Source: Caecitellus pseudoparvulus (lineage: Eukaryota > Bigyra: Bicosoecida). From it: a stretch of 64,000 nucleotides of DNA. The translations under genes and the position numbers were made by a program. How positions within the stretch are numbered: position 1 is the first letter of the stretch; each line of letters begins with the position of its first letter. The stretch spans positions 310,001 through 374,000 of the forward strand of contig CBFFRQ010000032.1 of assembly GCA_965644315.1 (NCBI GenBank), in the 5' to 3' direction. Shown piece after piece: positions 11,801-24,375 of this stretch. The notes under the pieces were generated by a model. That model saw only the letters and a list, made by a program, of their open reading frames with translations. It was not told the origin of the DNA and ran no database searches.

Positions 11801-14800
11801 TTTCAGTGATTGAGTGCACACGCAGAGCAATGCAGCACGCTCTGACTGTGTCAATGGACGGAAGGAGCGAGCCTACGAGGGCCTGCTTGCCGATGGCGCT
11901 GCTGTCATCCTTGGTCTTGGGGGTGCTAGGCATGGTGGGCGAGGCGCCCGGCGCAGCAGAGCTTGGAGGCGCACTTGCCAGGCGCACTAGCGCAGGAGAT
12001 GATGCAGGTGGGGGCGGTGCAGCTTCGCCGGAAGGGGTAGGTGGGGCTGCAGTGGGAGTGTCTGGGAGTCTGCGGGCCGTGTAGGGTGTCAAAGCACCCT
12101 TTGATGCTGAGGCTCGCATGGCAGGCAGCGAAGCGGCGCTGAGAGTGCGCAAGAACCCTGCACAGCGCGCAAAGTGCAACGCAGCACGTGTGGACGGCGC
12201 AGGGCCCAAGCTGCGAGCCAAGAGGTGCCACAGCGCGCGGATGGTCACAGGGCTACTTGACGCAATCTGCTTCACAATGCTCTGTGCTTCGCTAGCCTCA
12301 GGGCTAGTGGAAAGTGCAGCTTGTGTGATGGCATCTGCGACGTCCAGTGAAACGCCCAGCGCCCTCGCAGCACGCGCAGCGGACTCCTCCTCAAAGATCG
12401 CAGCGGCACCGGCTGAAACCCCCGCCACATCAACTGACAAGTGCCGTAAGCCAGCCAATAAAAGTGCCTTGGAAGACGCCATGGCAGAGGCGTCACGGGT
12501 TTGCAGCCCCCTCACCCACGCTGGCAGCAGCAGCGAGCACCAAGCTTGCACTTGCTCGATTGAGGCGCAGGCTGGCGCCCCGCATGAGGCAAAGATGTTG
12601 AGCAAGATGCGTGTAGCAGCATATCCTTGCACGGCACAGTCTTGTGCACCATGCGGAGAAGTGTGGCCTTCAGGCGACGCTTGGGCGGCTTGCGCAAGCA
12701 GGCCTGACAGTAATGGGTGTGAAGCTTGCAAGGAACGAGAGTGCAGAGTTTGCAGCGCACTACCACCGGGAGGGAGCAGCGCCAAGGCCTGAGACACCTT
12801 GGACAAGAAGTCGCCGATGGCCTCAAGCGCAGTGGAGCCCCGCTGCTCATTCGTGAACTCGGCAGCTGCGCATTCCTGCAGAAGGGGAAGGGCAGACACC
12901 AGCGGATGTCGAGATGCGTCACTTTCTCCGCGACTGCCGACCAGCTCCTCTTGCAACTCCGCTTGCTGCAAGAGGGTGACTGTGATGCTCCCAGACCCGT
13001 CTCGCGATGGGTGTGAGACGAGGTATTTCGTCAGTGAGGCAGCGAACGCCGCTCGGATTGCAGTGGACCGTGGAGTGGAGCTCCTACCCGAGGCAGACGC
13101 CATGAGCCCGCCAATGCAGTTCAGCAGCGTTTGCGCAGGCTGCAGTGCGAAGGAAATGCGGGAGCCCTGAACAGAGAGCAGCATGGAGAGCATGACATCT
13201 TGCAGATGCTGGTGTCGCGCTGCAGCGAGCAAGCGATCAGCCTTGGCAATGCTTGCATGCAGCTCTGCGCTTGCTGGAGTTGCAGAAGCAGCAGCGCGGG
13301 CCAGCTCCAAGGCTGACAGCAGCGCAGGCACAGCGACGTGAACCCGATGCAGCAGTGCAGTGGACACTTCGCCAACGCGTTTGGACGCTTCGGGAGCTGT
13401 CGACGCTTCCGCCAGAATTAGAGAGCGAGGCCACCCACACGATGGTGGGTCGCTGCTCGCCCTTTCCCCCAATTCTTGGAGGCGGTGGGTGGAAGCCTCG
13501 ACGTCACTGATGGCAGCATCCAGCGCGGCTTTCACGGCACCGATTGGCACTTCGGGCTGTGCCTGAGCGGAGCAACGCCCGAGCGGCGTGGAGAGAAACG
13601 CGCCAAGTGCCCATGCAGGCATGGTGTCCACAGCTGAGGGGATGGCCAGCTTGTTTGGTACACGCCGCCCAAAGAGTCTCAGGCTGAGCTTAGCTTGCAG
13701 GGGACCGGATTCGCGCAGTTGAGAGGCTGGCGAGACTTCTTCTGCCCCGGAGTTCTTCGTGAATGGCAGCACTGTGATGAGTAGGGCTCTTGCGGAGACA
13801 CCCTGCATGAGGGAGCCCAGTCCCTTGACTGTCACAGATCCTGACTGTGGTTGAGGTTGCTTGGCACAGCTTCCAAAAGAGTCCACTTCTTGCCTGTCAT
13901 TGCGAGCGACGCCAGACAGACCCGGAAGGCCGGAACCAAGGGGCAAACCAGCACTGCAGAGCAACGCGTGCTCGCTGTGCGCAGATGGCTCCAACGACGG
14001 GGAAAGTAAGCCTTCCGCCAGGGCATCCACAGCTGCCGCGCGGCGGTGCCGGAGCGGGTGGGTGGACACCTCCAAGTGAGAAGACCCCGGCGGCACTGCT
14101 GCGCTCAAGATGCGGACGGGCTTTTGGGCTGCCAGCGACGTATCTGCCAGCTGCTGTCCGTCTGGGCAGGGGCTGAGCAACTGCTGCGACGGGTTGTCGT
14201 GCTTGAGCCAATCAGGGCTCAGGGCAACTGCGGCCTGGTACTGCACAGAGATGTGGCCTTTCTTGGCTTTGCCGCTATCGGTGCCCAGACCAACCACAGG
14301 CACCAAAAAAGGCTCTCCATCGAGTGCGCCCCCGGAAGTCGCAGGAATGGACAGTGGTAAGGGAGGAACAGAGCGGAGAGCCGCTGGGGTAGTGCCATCC
14401 AAAGAGACTCGCACAGTGCTCTCAACAGTGTCAACCAGGACGGCCAGAGAGGCAATGACTGACGACACCTCCTTCTGCCTCGCGATGGGGAAGCTCTCCA
14501 CGCTGGTGGTAGTTTCATCACCGGCCTGCGACGTAGCAGGTTGTGTGGCCTTGCCTTGCGTCGGCCAGGCAAGCCACGCGTGCTGCTGCAAGACTTCAAA
14601 CGTGGGTGGCTCAGCAGACTCTGAGGAGGCAAGAAGTGGCTGAAGCGCAGCACTGTCTGCAACGCCCGCCACCAGCCCCGACAGGTCGGGGCCACCCTCC
14701 TTCATGGTCAACATGAATACAAACAGGCGAACGCCCTTGGAAGGAACTACGGTGTCCAATGCGCCCCACGTTCCCGAAGAAATTCGAGCGGAATACGGCA

Positions 14801-17800
14801 GCAATTGCGACATGCCATCGTTGCTTCCGTTGGGCGCCAACTTTGGGTTGAGGGGCTGCTTGCGCGTGACGGCACCCAAGGAAAGCCCGGTACTCCAATC
14901 GCCCCAGACCTGCTCCTTGCACACGCCCTGCAGGCTGGCTATTCCAAGGCCTGAACCCTCTGCTACCTGCCGGGTCTTGACTGGGCAGGCCGCTGGCAGC
15001 GGCAAGGCATCGATGCTTACCATCATTCCTCCGTGCATGGAGGGAGTAGGGATTTGGATGGACAAGTCCGCACCGGTGATAACGACCGGGCAGCCCTGTC
15101 CAGCAGAGGCGGCGTCGGGCAACAACCCCTCAGCAGCCAGGTCCACCACTACCTTGGACTGCATGCTAGGCCTGAGTTGCCCTGTATGCACCTGAAGTGT
15201 GCCGTCGCAGACGCCGCGAACAGCGCTAGCCAGGCTCGCCCAGTCCCCCTCCAGTGCATCAGTATGCTTCAGGGGGGGCGAACATGCGGCATCCTCTTCA
15301 GGAAGGAAATCTGCTGAAAAAACCGCTTGCGCCGGTGTCGAGCCCTTTGCGAGCTGTACAAGGGGGGCATCCCGTGGCCTGCACCCTGCTCCGCGCAAGC
15401 ACGCGAACACGTTGCTAGACACTTGAGCGGCTCGAGGCATGACTGCTGCATGGGGGTGCTTCATGAGTGCTTCGGCATCCAAGCAGGGAGCAGCCCATGG
15501 TACTTGCAGCATCTGGGACAGCAGGTCAGCAGATTCGGGGAAAGCAGCCGAAAGGGCTGACAGTGCCGGGGCGCAGCTGGCATCCGCTGTTGGTGCTTGC
15601 AGGTTATCTGCCAGGGCGGCGAACAGTTCGCTGAAGTCTAGCGAAGTGGAGTCACGCAGAGTGTGCACAAGGCGAAGGAAAACGGCGACAGACACAGTTA
15701 AGGTGCTGGGCAACACACCAGCCGGCGATCGCAGGGCGTCTCGCAAGAGCCGCAAGGGGCCTTGCAAACCTTCATCTGCCGACACGTCACCCGCGTCCAC
15801 GCCTGCACGAGCAGCAAGCCACCAAAGTGCCCCAGCAAGTTTGGCGTCTGCATCAGTGCGCGCACCTCGTACACAAACCTCAAAGACACGCGAAAGGGCA
15901 CTGGCAGGTTCAGGCTCTTGTGCAGCCATCTGCAGGGCAGCCCAAAGCCCTGCAGATGGCAGCCGGCCTGCGCACTGTGCCCGCAACAGCCGCAGCGGCG
16001 CAGCGAGTGGCACGGCACCGTTCAGCGCCACCTTCCAAATGGCGCTTGCTGCTGCCACAGCACGCTCTCCAAGTACGGCATGGACGCACTCGGCACATGC
16101 CATGGCTGCAATACCCACTTTCGGAGCCGGCGTTTCCGGATTCACCAAATGGCGCGCACAGGTCTGAAGCTCTGTGCCTTGGAGGCCAGCGGAGAGAGAC
16201 GTGATGCCAAGTCGCAGGCCAGCGGCATGTCCTGACACCTGCGTCTTCAAAGCCACTCGGATGCGCTGACCAAGCGGGGAGCCGAGGGCGATCGACAGCG
16301 GTGAGGAGCACTCCCAAACTGGAACTTGCAGTGACTTCTTCACGCTTGTCGCCGTCGACCCGAAGGGCGGCAAGACCTCAATCTCCACCTCTACAGAAAC
16401 AGGTCCGCAGTCACGGAACTTTGACTCCAGCGCCACTGGAGGGCCCGCTGTATCCATGACAAGTGCGTTTGGTCCGGTGGCCGCTGCAACCTCGGCAGCG
16501 TAGGTCGTGCAAACTTTTGGGACAGGCCACGCCCGCTGCAGGGGGGTGGCCAGGCCGTAGTGACCATCTTTCACACCCTCACCCAACGTGTGCGCCCAGC
16601 GAAGACCTGCCCACAAAGCATCTGAATCACCTCCGTCTTGTGCTAGCGGTGCAGGCGTAAACGCAGCCATTGCAGCAGTGCGGAGTTGTGCCAGCGGCAG
16701 GGGCCTATGCCACAAGCGAGCGCAAGCAAGCTGCCCAGCCCACCCAGCGCATACCATCGAGCCGCCCAGGCGCAGCAAGGCAGGGAAGGCGTCTTGCACT
16801 ACAGGCAAGCCCTTGCCTTGCTCAGCCAGCGTGCCAGAGCGGGCGTTGGGCTCAGTTTGCTGCTTGAACGCGATGGTTTCGCCGTACTCTTCGCCATTGA
16901 CGGTAAGTGCTGCGAAGCCATGGCTAGATGAAACAACCAACGCCACGTGAGACCACTCGCCGCGTGGAATGCGTGGCGAGTAGGCATGGGCCGCCACGTT
17001 CTCTGCCAGGCCACGGTGGTGGCTGGAGTAGGCAGCGTGACGGATGCCGCTCAGCATGGGCTTTGCGATGCTCGTGCCGCCCGGCAGCGCCTGAGAGAAG
17101 GCATCATGGGGAACGCGGCTGCTTGTTGAGTGAGGGATGAAAGGTGCCGCAACGCCAGCAGCACCTTCCACAAACTCGCCTGCGTAGCCCCAGGATGGAT
17201 GCAAGGCAGAGTGGTGGGCCAGCATGCACACGTGCCCCGCAGCGGACACAAGTACAGAGAGGAGGGACCCATCCCCGAGCGTGCACTCCGCCACACTGCG
17301 CACTGTGGCAGGGCAAGTGTACCCTTGATACCCCTCTGTGGTGGCAGCAGCTGCCAGGGCGGACATGGCAGCGCGTGCTTGCCACTCGTCGCCCTCCTTG
17401 CCTGACACAACGGTGAAGGTGGTCCTGGCGATGGCTGTCCTGAAGGCTTTCTCGGCCTCTACAGTGCTGACAGAGCGACTGCCCTCGTCGTCCATAGAGG
17501 ACTCCCACTCTGGGCAGTCAATGACGGCCAGCTCGTACAGCCCAGGCTCTGTAGGGATATCTTTTGCCTTGATGAAATCGGCCCTGCGACGGAACACCGC
17601 CAGGCCTGAGTGCATCTTCACCCAGCTTCCGACTGGAACCTTCTCCTGTCCTTCCTCGCTTGGTGCGCTGGCTTCGCCACCGGGTGCTCCGGTTTTGCTC
17701 TCAACAGCCCCCTCGGCAATGCCAGTTGCAGCTGCGACTGATCCCGCTGCCTCGCCAGTGGCTGCTGCATCAAAAGGCTTCACGAGCCGCCCAACTCGCC

Positions 17801-20800
17801 GCCAACTTATGCCACACTTGCGGGTGTTGGCAAGGTTGTGCACATCTGAGGACAGAGGGAACGCCACTGACAGTCCCTTTGCTGAGGCCAGGTCCACGAC
17901 AGGGGTGCAGTGAAGCACCATGGCCACGGCACCTCCGCCACCCACAAGTTGTTCAGGGGCAGGGTTCCACTGTGTTGGAAGGGCGGGAAAGGCATCCACG
18001 TCAGGGCGCACCCACATGTCCAGAGTCCACCCGGACGGCGTCTCGTGGCAGGTGGCTGGCTGCATGCCTCGACCTTCGCCACAGCCCGCGGTTGCTGCAG
18101 CTTCCCCCAGGGCGCTGTTCGGGAGAATGGCGCAGTCTACACCACGAGCCTGTGCACAAAGCGCTGCATGGATGGGGAGAGGCGACTGCATGGCCATGTG
18201 GCTGGCGCTGGCAGTGGGCGCTTGCAAGGCAGGGTGTGGTCCCTGCCTCAGTGCTGGCGAAAGAGAGCCAAGCACTGCTTGCCCGATGGGCTGCACGAGG
18301 TTGCTGAAAGATTCGTGTATGTTCGTCTTCTTTGAAAGCACACTGGCCAGCGGGCTGTCTTTCGAGGCCCGGGCTGCCAGCTGTACGGCTAGGTAGCCAC
18401 CATCGCTTGCCAGTGCATGGGCGCCACTGAACGAAGTGACTCGGCTCGCAAAAGCGGCTGCAAGCGGGCCTGTGACAGACATAGGCAGCTGGATGAATGG
18501 CTGTAGGCTGAGCAGAGCATGAGAGACAGCTGCTGGTACGGGGAGCTCCACCTCAAAGTCTGCTGAAACCACAGGGTCATGTGGGAGGGGGCGGGGCGGA
18601 GGCAGGGCACTGGATACCCCACCGTCCACGTTTGCTTCGGAGGCATCGCACAGCAGCGATGCCTGGCGCAACGATCGCCCATTCCAGACCAATTCTTGGT
18701 ACCCGTCGGGGTGGTGCGCGATGCCAACTGTCGCATCGTCGGCTTGCACGACGTTTCCGTCCGCCCGACTGGCTCTGGAGCTAAGCAAAGTCAGTGGGAG
18801 GCGCCCGGACGGGGGTGCGGCCGCAGCCACAAGCGCTTGCCACTGGCTGTGGGAGAGCCGCTGCATCGCCGCTTCCAAGGAAGGCACAGAAGACCCCGCA
18901 GCAGCCAAGTCTTGCAACCAAGCTGGTACTGCGGGCTCTGACGGAGTGCCCGCGAAAAGGACGTCCTCCATGCGCAGGAACGCCAGTGAACCAGTCTCAG
19001 ACAGCGCACCAAGCACAGGAGCCCCACTTTCAAGCAGGGCCTCAGCACTGCTCGCCAGCGGGAAAGCAGAGCACGGTCCTCTCATGGACGAGTGCAGGGT
19101 TGCCAGGTCGACACAAGTCCCAGCGAATGCAGGGGCTCCACGGGGCACCCACAGTAACTTCTCTAGTTGGGCGACGGAAAGGTGAGCAAGCAGGTGGGGC
19201 CTGCCGCGGGAGACGAAGCAGACCTCGCCAGACGTGCAACGCACAGCAACGGCGCCGCCTACCCAACCAGGTGGGCAGCCCGGCCAAGGTGAAATGGAGA
19301 GCAACTGTACTGGCTGGGATGGTAGTGCCAGCGCGACACCTGGCTGAAGGCTCGCATCGCTGGAGCTGAACGGGATGCTCAACAGCGCGTGCTCTGGCAG
19401 AGAGCTACCAGGCGACCCTGTCCACCCAAAGAGCGCGCGGCGCCTCGTGGGGTCCATGGCGCTGCACGTGACACGCCCGCCTGTCAGCCGAACCACTTGT
19501 TTCAGCCTTGTGACAATGCTGCCGGCGCTGTCGATCTCGTCATGTGCCGGCGCTTCTGGAGAAACCGAGCCGTCCAGTGCGAGGGGTGCCAACAGCGTAG
19601 GCAGGTTTTCACTCGCGAGTTGCTGCCGCTCGTACAAGCAAAGAGAGGTCATAGGGGTGCCGCTGGAAGTGCTGTGCACGACAGTGATGGCTCGCGCATC
19701 TAGACCTGCAGAGGGGTTGGAAAGCACAGCCACGTCCGGCATGGTGCAAGCCCGCTTTTGGTTGAACACTTCCACCCGCTGCTGCATGTCAGCGATGCGA
19801 GCGTCATCCGTCGTCCAGATCCCACAGAAAGCCTCGGCTGCTGCCTGGCCCAGCTTGATTGCTGCACCCCGGGTGGGCGCGAACCACATGCCGCGGATGC
19901 GCTCCTCGGCTGACAGCACCTCTGACAGAGAGTGAATGGGAGCCAGCTTGTCCTTGCGGATGCGCAAGTGGCGCCCCGACGCCACATCCAGGACAAGGTA
20001 GTGGTTGTTTATGCTGAAGTCGGGGTCCAGGCGTAGCACCCGCATGGTCTTGAAGTCCCCCTTGATGACTCTGTTCAAGCCGTGCTCGCTGGGACGCCCA
20101 GGCTTCAGCGCATCCACTGGCAGCACTTCCATGCTGGAATCAAGATTTTCAGGCACCCAGTAGGGGCGAGGTTTGGATGGCTGGGGGGTAGCAGCGTCCA
20201 TTGCTGCGTCCAGGGACGGGTGCAAGCCCCGCAAGCCGAAGGGGTCGCCGAGAGCTGTGCCCTCAGCTTCGCCAGGAGACTCGCTAGGGCTTGCAGTGAG
20301 GGCACCCTCGCTAGCTCCAGGGCCGACTTCAGTGGCTGGTGGCGCCTCGCTACTCGATTCCATTTCCTTGGGGACCGGGTCTGGATCGGCATCAGCGCCG
20401 TCGGCTAGGAGGGCCTCGGAGGCGTCCGACTCAGGGGCCTTCGCAGTCTTCGATGACGGCAGGGGTGGCAAGACTCGCACGAGCACGTGCCCTGCCTTGG
20501 CATCTACAATGCCGGAGACCCAAGCGTTGCGCCCTTCAAACTTGCCCTTCAGCACTGTGACGACCAGGCCGGGGGTGCACCACTGAGCCCATGCCTCGGG
20601 TGGATCGCCAAACCGGTTGCAGCCAGCAACAGGAATTCCTGCTGAGGTGGACAAGCCAGTGTGTACGCTAGCTGTCGGCCGGTGGTGTGAGGTGGCCATG
20701 TCGTGCTCCCCTTCAGGCAGAATGGCTGGTGCAAGGGGGGTGACGGTGCCAACTGCAGCCCCAAAAGCGGAGCCTTCACACGACCCTGCAACTGCGGCTC

Positions 20801-22860
20801 CTTCAGGTGCGATTTCGCCTTCTTCAACTTCGGCGCCATCCATCTCAGCTGAGCCAGAGGAGTCTTCGGGTGCACCTGGCGGCGGACCAGTGGTCACTTG
20901 GTCAACGGCACCTGGTGGCATGAGGAGGGCATCAGCCAGCTCAGCATCTCCGCTTGCCGTCCACTGCTGCAATGCTGCGGCGGCTGCTGGGCTCACCTGC
21001 ACCCCATGCAAGTGAGGCTGCACTGCATGAATGGAAAACGCGTGCATGATGGGCAGCACACCAGGCTGGGACCACAGGTCCACAACGCCGTTGGACAGCA
21101 GTGTAGCGAAGAGGTGGCCGCCACCCTGCAACAAGTCCTTGTGCGAGGACCGCTCCTTGCTTAGGATGTTTGCGATGGCAGCCTTGTCCTCCGCAACGAG
21201 AGGGGCAGAGGGAGGCGTGCTGCTTGCTCCCGCAGCAGCGTCTTGCAGCGGCCCATGGGCGGCCTCGGAACAGGTCCGGATGGCTTGATGGAAAGTGACA
21301 ACTTTGGTGATAAATGGCTTGTCTGTCACTGTCAGGGGGGAGCTCATTGGTGCCAGGTCACTCGCGCCCATTGGGCTCCAAGGCGTGGGTACGGGTGGGT
21401 TTGCGACTGTCAGACAAACGAGCGGAGGCACATTGTCAGACCTCTGCCAAGGGATTGACCACTCTGGAAATGATCCCACCAGAAAGGACAGCACGCCCGC
21501 TGGGTGCATGCCAGCGTTCAGCATGTCTGCCAGGGCGACGCTTGGCAGGCTGGTCTTGGCCATGGTGTGCTTGTGCACGGTGGTGGTGGTGCCGTCACCC
21601 CTGGCGAAACCGACTGCAGCGCACGGCATCGCCATGCCCCGGCCGATCAAAGAGGCTGGGGGCACACCAACGTGGAGCTTGGAGATTGGAGGGGTCGTCT
21701 TGGCGCCTGCGTTGGGCTTGGCTGCGCCACTGGCAGACTGCTCACCAGCACCTGCCCCACCTGCCGCGGCGCCACCGGAGCTGCCAGGTGCAGCAGATCC
21801 CGCCTCATCTCCTCCTGCAGGTGCTGCTGAAACGGTTCCTTGGCTAGCACTGGGACGGGTCTCAGAGGGTGCCTGCTGGGCAGTAGCCAGTGCTGCCTCA
21901 GCCTCTGCAGTCGTCGCTGAGACGAGGCGGTACGCGAGCCACGCCAAAGACTCCCGCATGCGCGTGCGCTTGGCACCACTGACTTGCACCCAGCCTTCAG
22001 AGGACTCGCTGGTCGTTTGCTTGGTGAAGGAAGTCAGGTTGGGCAATCTGTCAGTCGCTGCCCGGATGGTGGTGCGCGTCTGCTTGCCCTTGTCCGAGAT
22101 GTGCGCAGGCCAGGGGTGCAGTTGCACCGCCGCAGAGAGGCAGGCAGCAAAGAGGTAGCAAGGCTGCTGATGAATAAGGCTTGACAAGCACCACAGAGCC
22201 AGCATAGAAGCGTGCACGGGGACGGTGAAAGGCAGGGGGCCGGCTCGGGTGCGATCAGCTGGCATGCCGGCCGCCATTGCCTTGCCGAGGGCTGAAATAG
22301 CTGCTTGCACAGGAGAAGGCAGCAAGCGCAGTGACGCAGCAGAGGCTGTTGCATCCACAGCTTCGCAAGCGGTGAGGAGCGCCTGCGCTTGGACCAGAGA
22401 CAGCAGCACGGTGGAGTAGCCAGGCGAAGAATGCAGCAGCAAGTCGAGGTCAGGGATGTGCCGCAGCAGGGAGCCTGGCACGACACGAAACTTGTCCCCC
22501 CGAGTCACAAGAACCAGTCCCAGGCTCTCATCGAGCACATGCAGCTGCACCCTGCGAACATAGCGCGGAATAGACCAGCCTAGTGAGGTGCTGAATGTCC
22601 GCACGTGCGTGAAGAGCGGCACCAGTACGCACCCTCCAGGAGCTGAGGAGAACGGTGAGGACGCAGTTTTCGACAGGGAGTACGCTTCGGCGATTTCGAT
22701 GCGCCCCTCCTGGGTAAAGGCCAAGCTGGATGCGCCAGGGAACTGCGAAAGGCGTGCTGGAGCGTGTGCTGGCTGGCTCACCACGCCGACTGAAAACAAT
22801 GCTTACCTCATCCCAGCTGGCTTTGACAAGTGGCGTCAAGAAAGAAGCTGCCCCTGCCAT
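2844..22860 (-). CDS. Giant BIRC6-type E2 ubiquitin-conjugating enzyme (6,650 aa)
   Basis: Exons are 22860-22807 and 22742-2844 (stop TGA). Intron 22806-22743 is 64 nt, phase 0, with donor GTAAGC and acceptor TTTCGCAG. It joins ...KASWDE to FPGASSLAF; without it the frame has no ATG. Near the C-terminus is a UBC fold of the BIRC6/Apollon class: FNPNLYSSGKVCLSLLGTW places the catalytic Cys near residue 6424. A UBA-like three-helix segment ends the protein (LKSIIPDFPDGVYKYALAQA). Upstream are a SPRY/B30.2-like domain (~5165-5335), a concanavalin/LamG-like domain (~1585-2035, from WTLDMWVRPD to ACARLWHRPL), an SH3-like segment (~735-775) and long helical-repeat regions with Ser/Pro/Ala linkers. 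No BIR zinc-binding motif was seen, so an inhibitor-of-apoptosis role is not supported. Its expected activity is E2, or hybrid E2/E3, ubiquitin transfer in the cytosol. Exon 2 is ~19.9 kb with no stop. Confidence 0.9.
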
Positions 22861-23206
22861 ATCTGCAGAGTGAGCTGCTTCCGGCCAACCAGTGGTGTCT
22901 TTTCCCAAGTGTGCCCCGGAGAGGGAGGTGGGGTTGGCTGGCAGCTGACGCCAGAGAGGGTGATGGCCAGGTTCCAAGGAACGCTGACAAGGAAGCTTGC
23001 ACAGAGTCAAGCTTTTAGAATTGAATTAATCCCGTGTCCACTGCCCCCACAGCAGAAACCTGCGTGGGTGTTGGCGGTGCTGATGCTGGGGTCTAAGCGG
23101 GGGCCGTAGTTCGACTTGAGCACAGCGAAGCTCTGCTTCCTCTTCTGCCCAATGCTTGACGGGCAGAGTGGTTGGATCACACTTCATGCGCTAGCATTAG
23201 TGTCGT
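22861..23206. other. Intergenic, E2 promoter side
   Basis: These 346 bp lie between the Tudor-like gene's stop and the E2 start; both genes are on the minus strand. They should hold the 3' UTR of the former and the promoter and 5' UTR of the latter. I see no RNA gene, repeat or convincing ORF. Confidence 0.6.
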
Positions 23207-24190
23207 TTACCCCTTCTCCGATTGCTGTGCCTTTAGCCGGGCTCTCCAACCACCCGCTGCCCCACCAGGTTTGATGCCGTGCGCTTGCATCGCTGACTCG
23301 CTCGATGGGCGCTGCATATGAGCGGAGAGCAGGCTGGTGTGGTTGACTTGGTCAGGTAGGGCCACCCCTTCCTTTCCTTGTCGCGCCATGGTCACAGTTG
23401 AATGCGCTGGCACTGGCGCCGACTCTTGCCGTGCACCTGGGGCAGACTTAGCAGGCATGTCCTCCACTGCTCGGACCTGCTCAGGGTGAAGTCGCGTGGC
23501 GTGAGTCCCATCACCGAAAGCTACACTAAACTCAGCATTGGGAAAGCCCTGGTGCGTAATGGATGTGACCGTTCCCCGGCGCCACTTTCCTTGCCACCAC
23601 GCCAAAGCGGGGCCGCGTTTGTACAGGGTCATGTGGGATGCATCCTCCGCAGAACCGGATGCCTGATGCGTTTCGTCGTCGCGCCCCCCAGAACCCACAG
23701 GCACCGCATAGACAGCAGCAAAGTCGTCGCCATGTGCGCTGGCCGTCGATTCGGCTCGCCCGCCCTGCGCGATGGCGGTGGCCTCGTCATCCGAGCTGTC
23801 CACAAAGCGCTCGTCTACGGCAGCGCGGCCTGACGCGGCACGAACGCGTGCCATTCTGGCAGCCTTCGCGATGGCCCCACTTGCGCTTGGCCCAAGGCCT
23901 GCCCCCCGGGACCGCTTCTGCCCTCCCATCGCAGCATGCCTGGGAGCAAACATGGCTGCCTCATGACCACGGTCCGAAGAAGACAACACGGGCCTGGGAG
24001 CCCCAGCTTTTCCTTTCGGCATGGAAATCTTTGCTTTTGTTGCCATGTCCACGGCGTCTGGCCGCTCCCAACGGCTGCCACGCTTGGCCCTGCCCGGCCT
24101 CGACGCCTCGCGAAGGTGGTCGTCTGCCGCTGCGGCCTTGTGCAGCCTGTTCTGCACGCTGCGCCTCAGATCTGCAGCAGAGAGTGACAT
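23207..24190 (-). CDS. Hypothetical protein with Tudor-like domain
   Basis: Single exon of 327 residues, ATG at 24190 and TAA at 23207-23209. The N-terminal ~190 residues are basic, low in complexity and probably disordered (many Lys/Arg/Ser/Ala), including an acidic DSSDDEA patch near residue 130. Residues ~200-250 form a compact segment with the feel of a Tudor/Agenet-type barrel: KRGPALAWWQGKWRRGTV, then a F-x-V-x-FGDG turn and a H-P-E-Q-V-R end. Such barrels read methylated lysine or arginine, or act as adaptors in chromatin and RNA proteins. The tail is disordered and ends in KAQQSEKG. A nuclear role is inference from the basic tail and the domain; the family is not recognised further. 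It lies 185 bp from the stop of the next upstream gene. Confidence 0.65.
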   Translation of the reverse strand: MSLSAADLRRSVQNRLHKAAAADDHLREASRPGRAKRGSRWERPDAVDMATKAKISMPKGKAGAPRPVLSSSDRGHEAAMFAPRHAAMGGQKRSRGAGLGPSASGAIAKAARMARVRAASGRAAVDERFVDSSDDEATAIAQGGRAESTASAHGDDFAAVYAVPVGSGGRDDETHQASGSAEDASHMTLYKRGPALAWWQGKWRRGTVTSITHQGFPNAEFSVAFGDGTHATRLHPEQVRAVEDMPAKSAPGARQESAPVPAHSTVTMARQGKEGVALPDQVNHTSLLSAHMQRPSSESAMQAHGIKPGGAAGGWRARLKAQQSEKG

Positions 24191-24375
24191 GACCTATCTC
24201 ACCCAGTGCCTGCTACACGCTGCGTGCCCTCAGCAAAGCGTAAGTGCGTGCCAGGCCCTTGGACCTGTGCCTGAGTTGCAACCAATTTCCGCAGACCACG
24301 TCGCTACAATTTCGTTGAATTTGAGGGCTCCTTGGGGTGTGTAAGGTGAGCAATAATGCGCTGCGCATCAGCATG

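Noticed and set aside
22790-22806. A 17-nt mini-intron (GTAAGC...TTTTCAG) near the E2 start, which would recall ultra-short introns of some protists
   Set aside because: Splicing it out leads to a TGA within four codons. Using the same donor with the acceptor at 22743 (64 nt) restores the long frame in phase.
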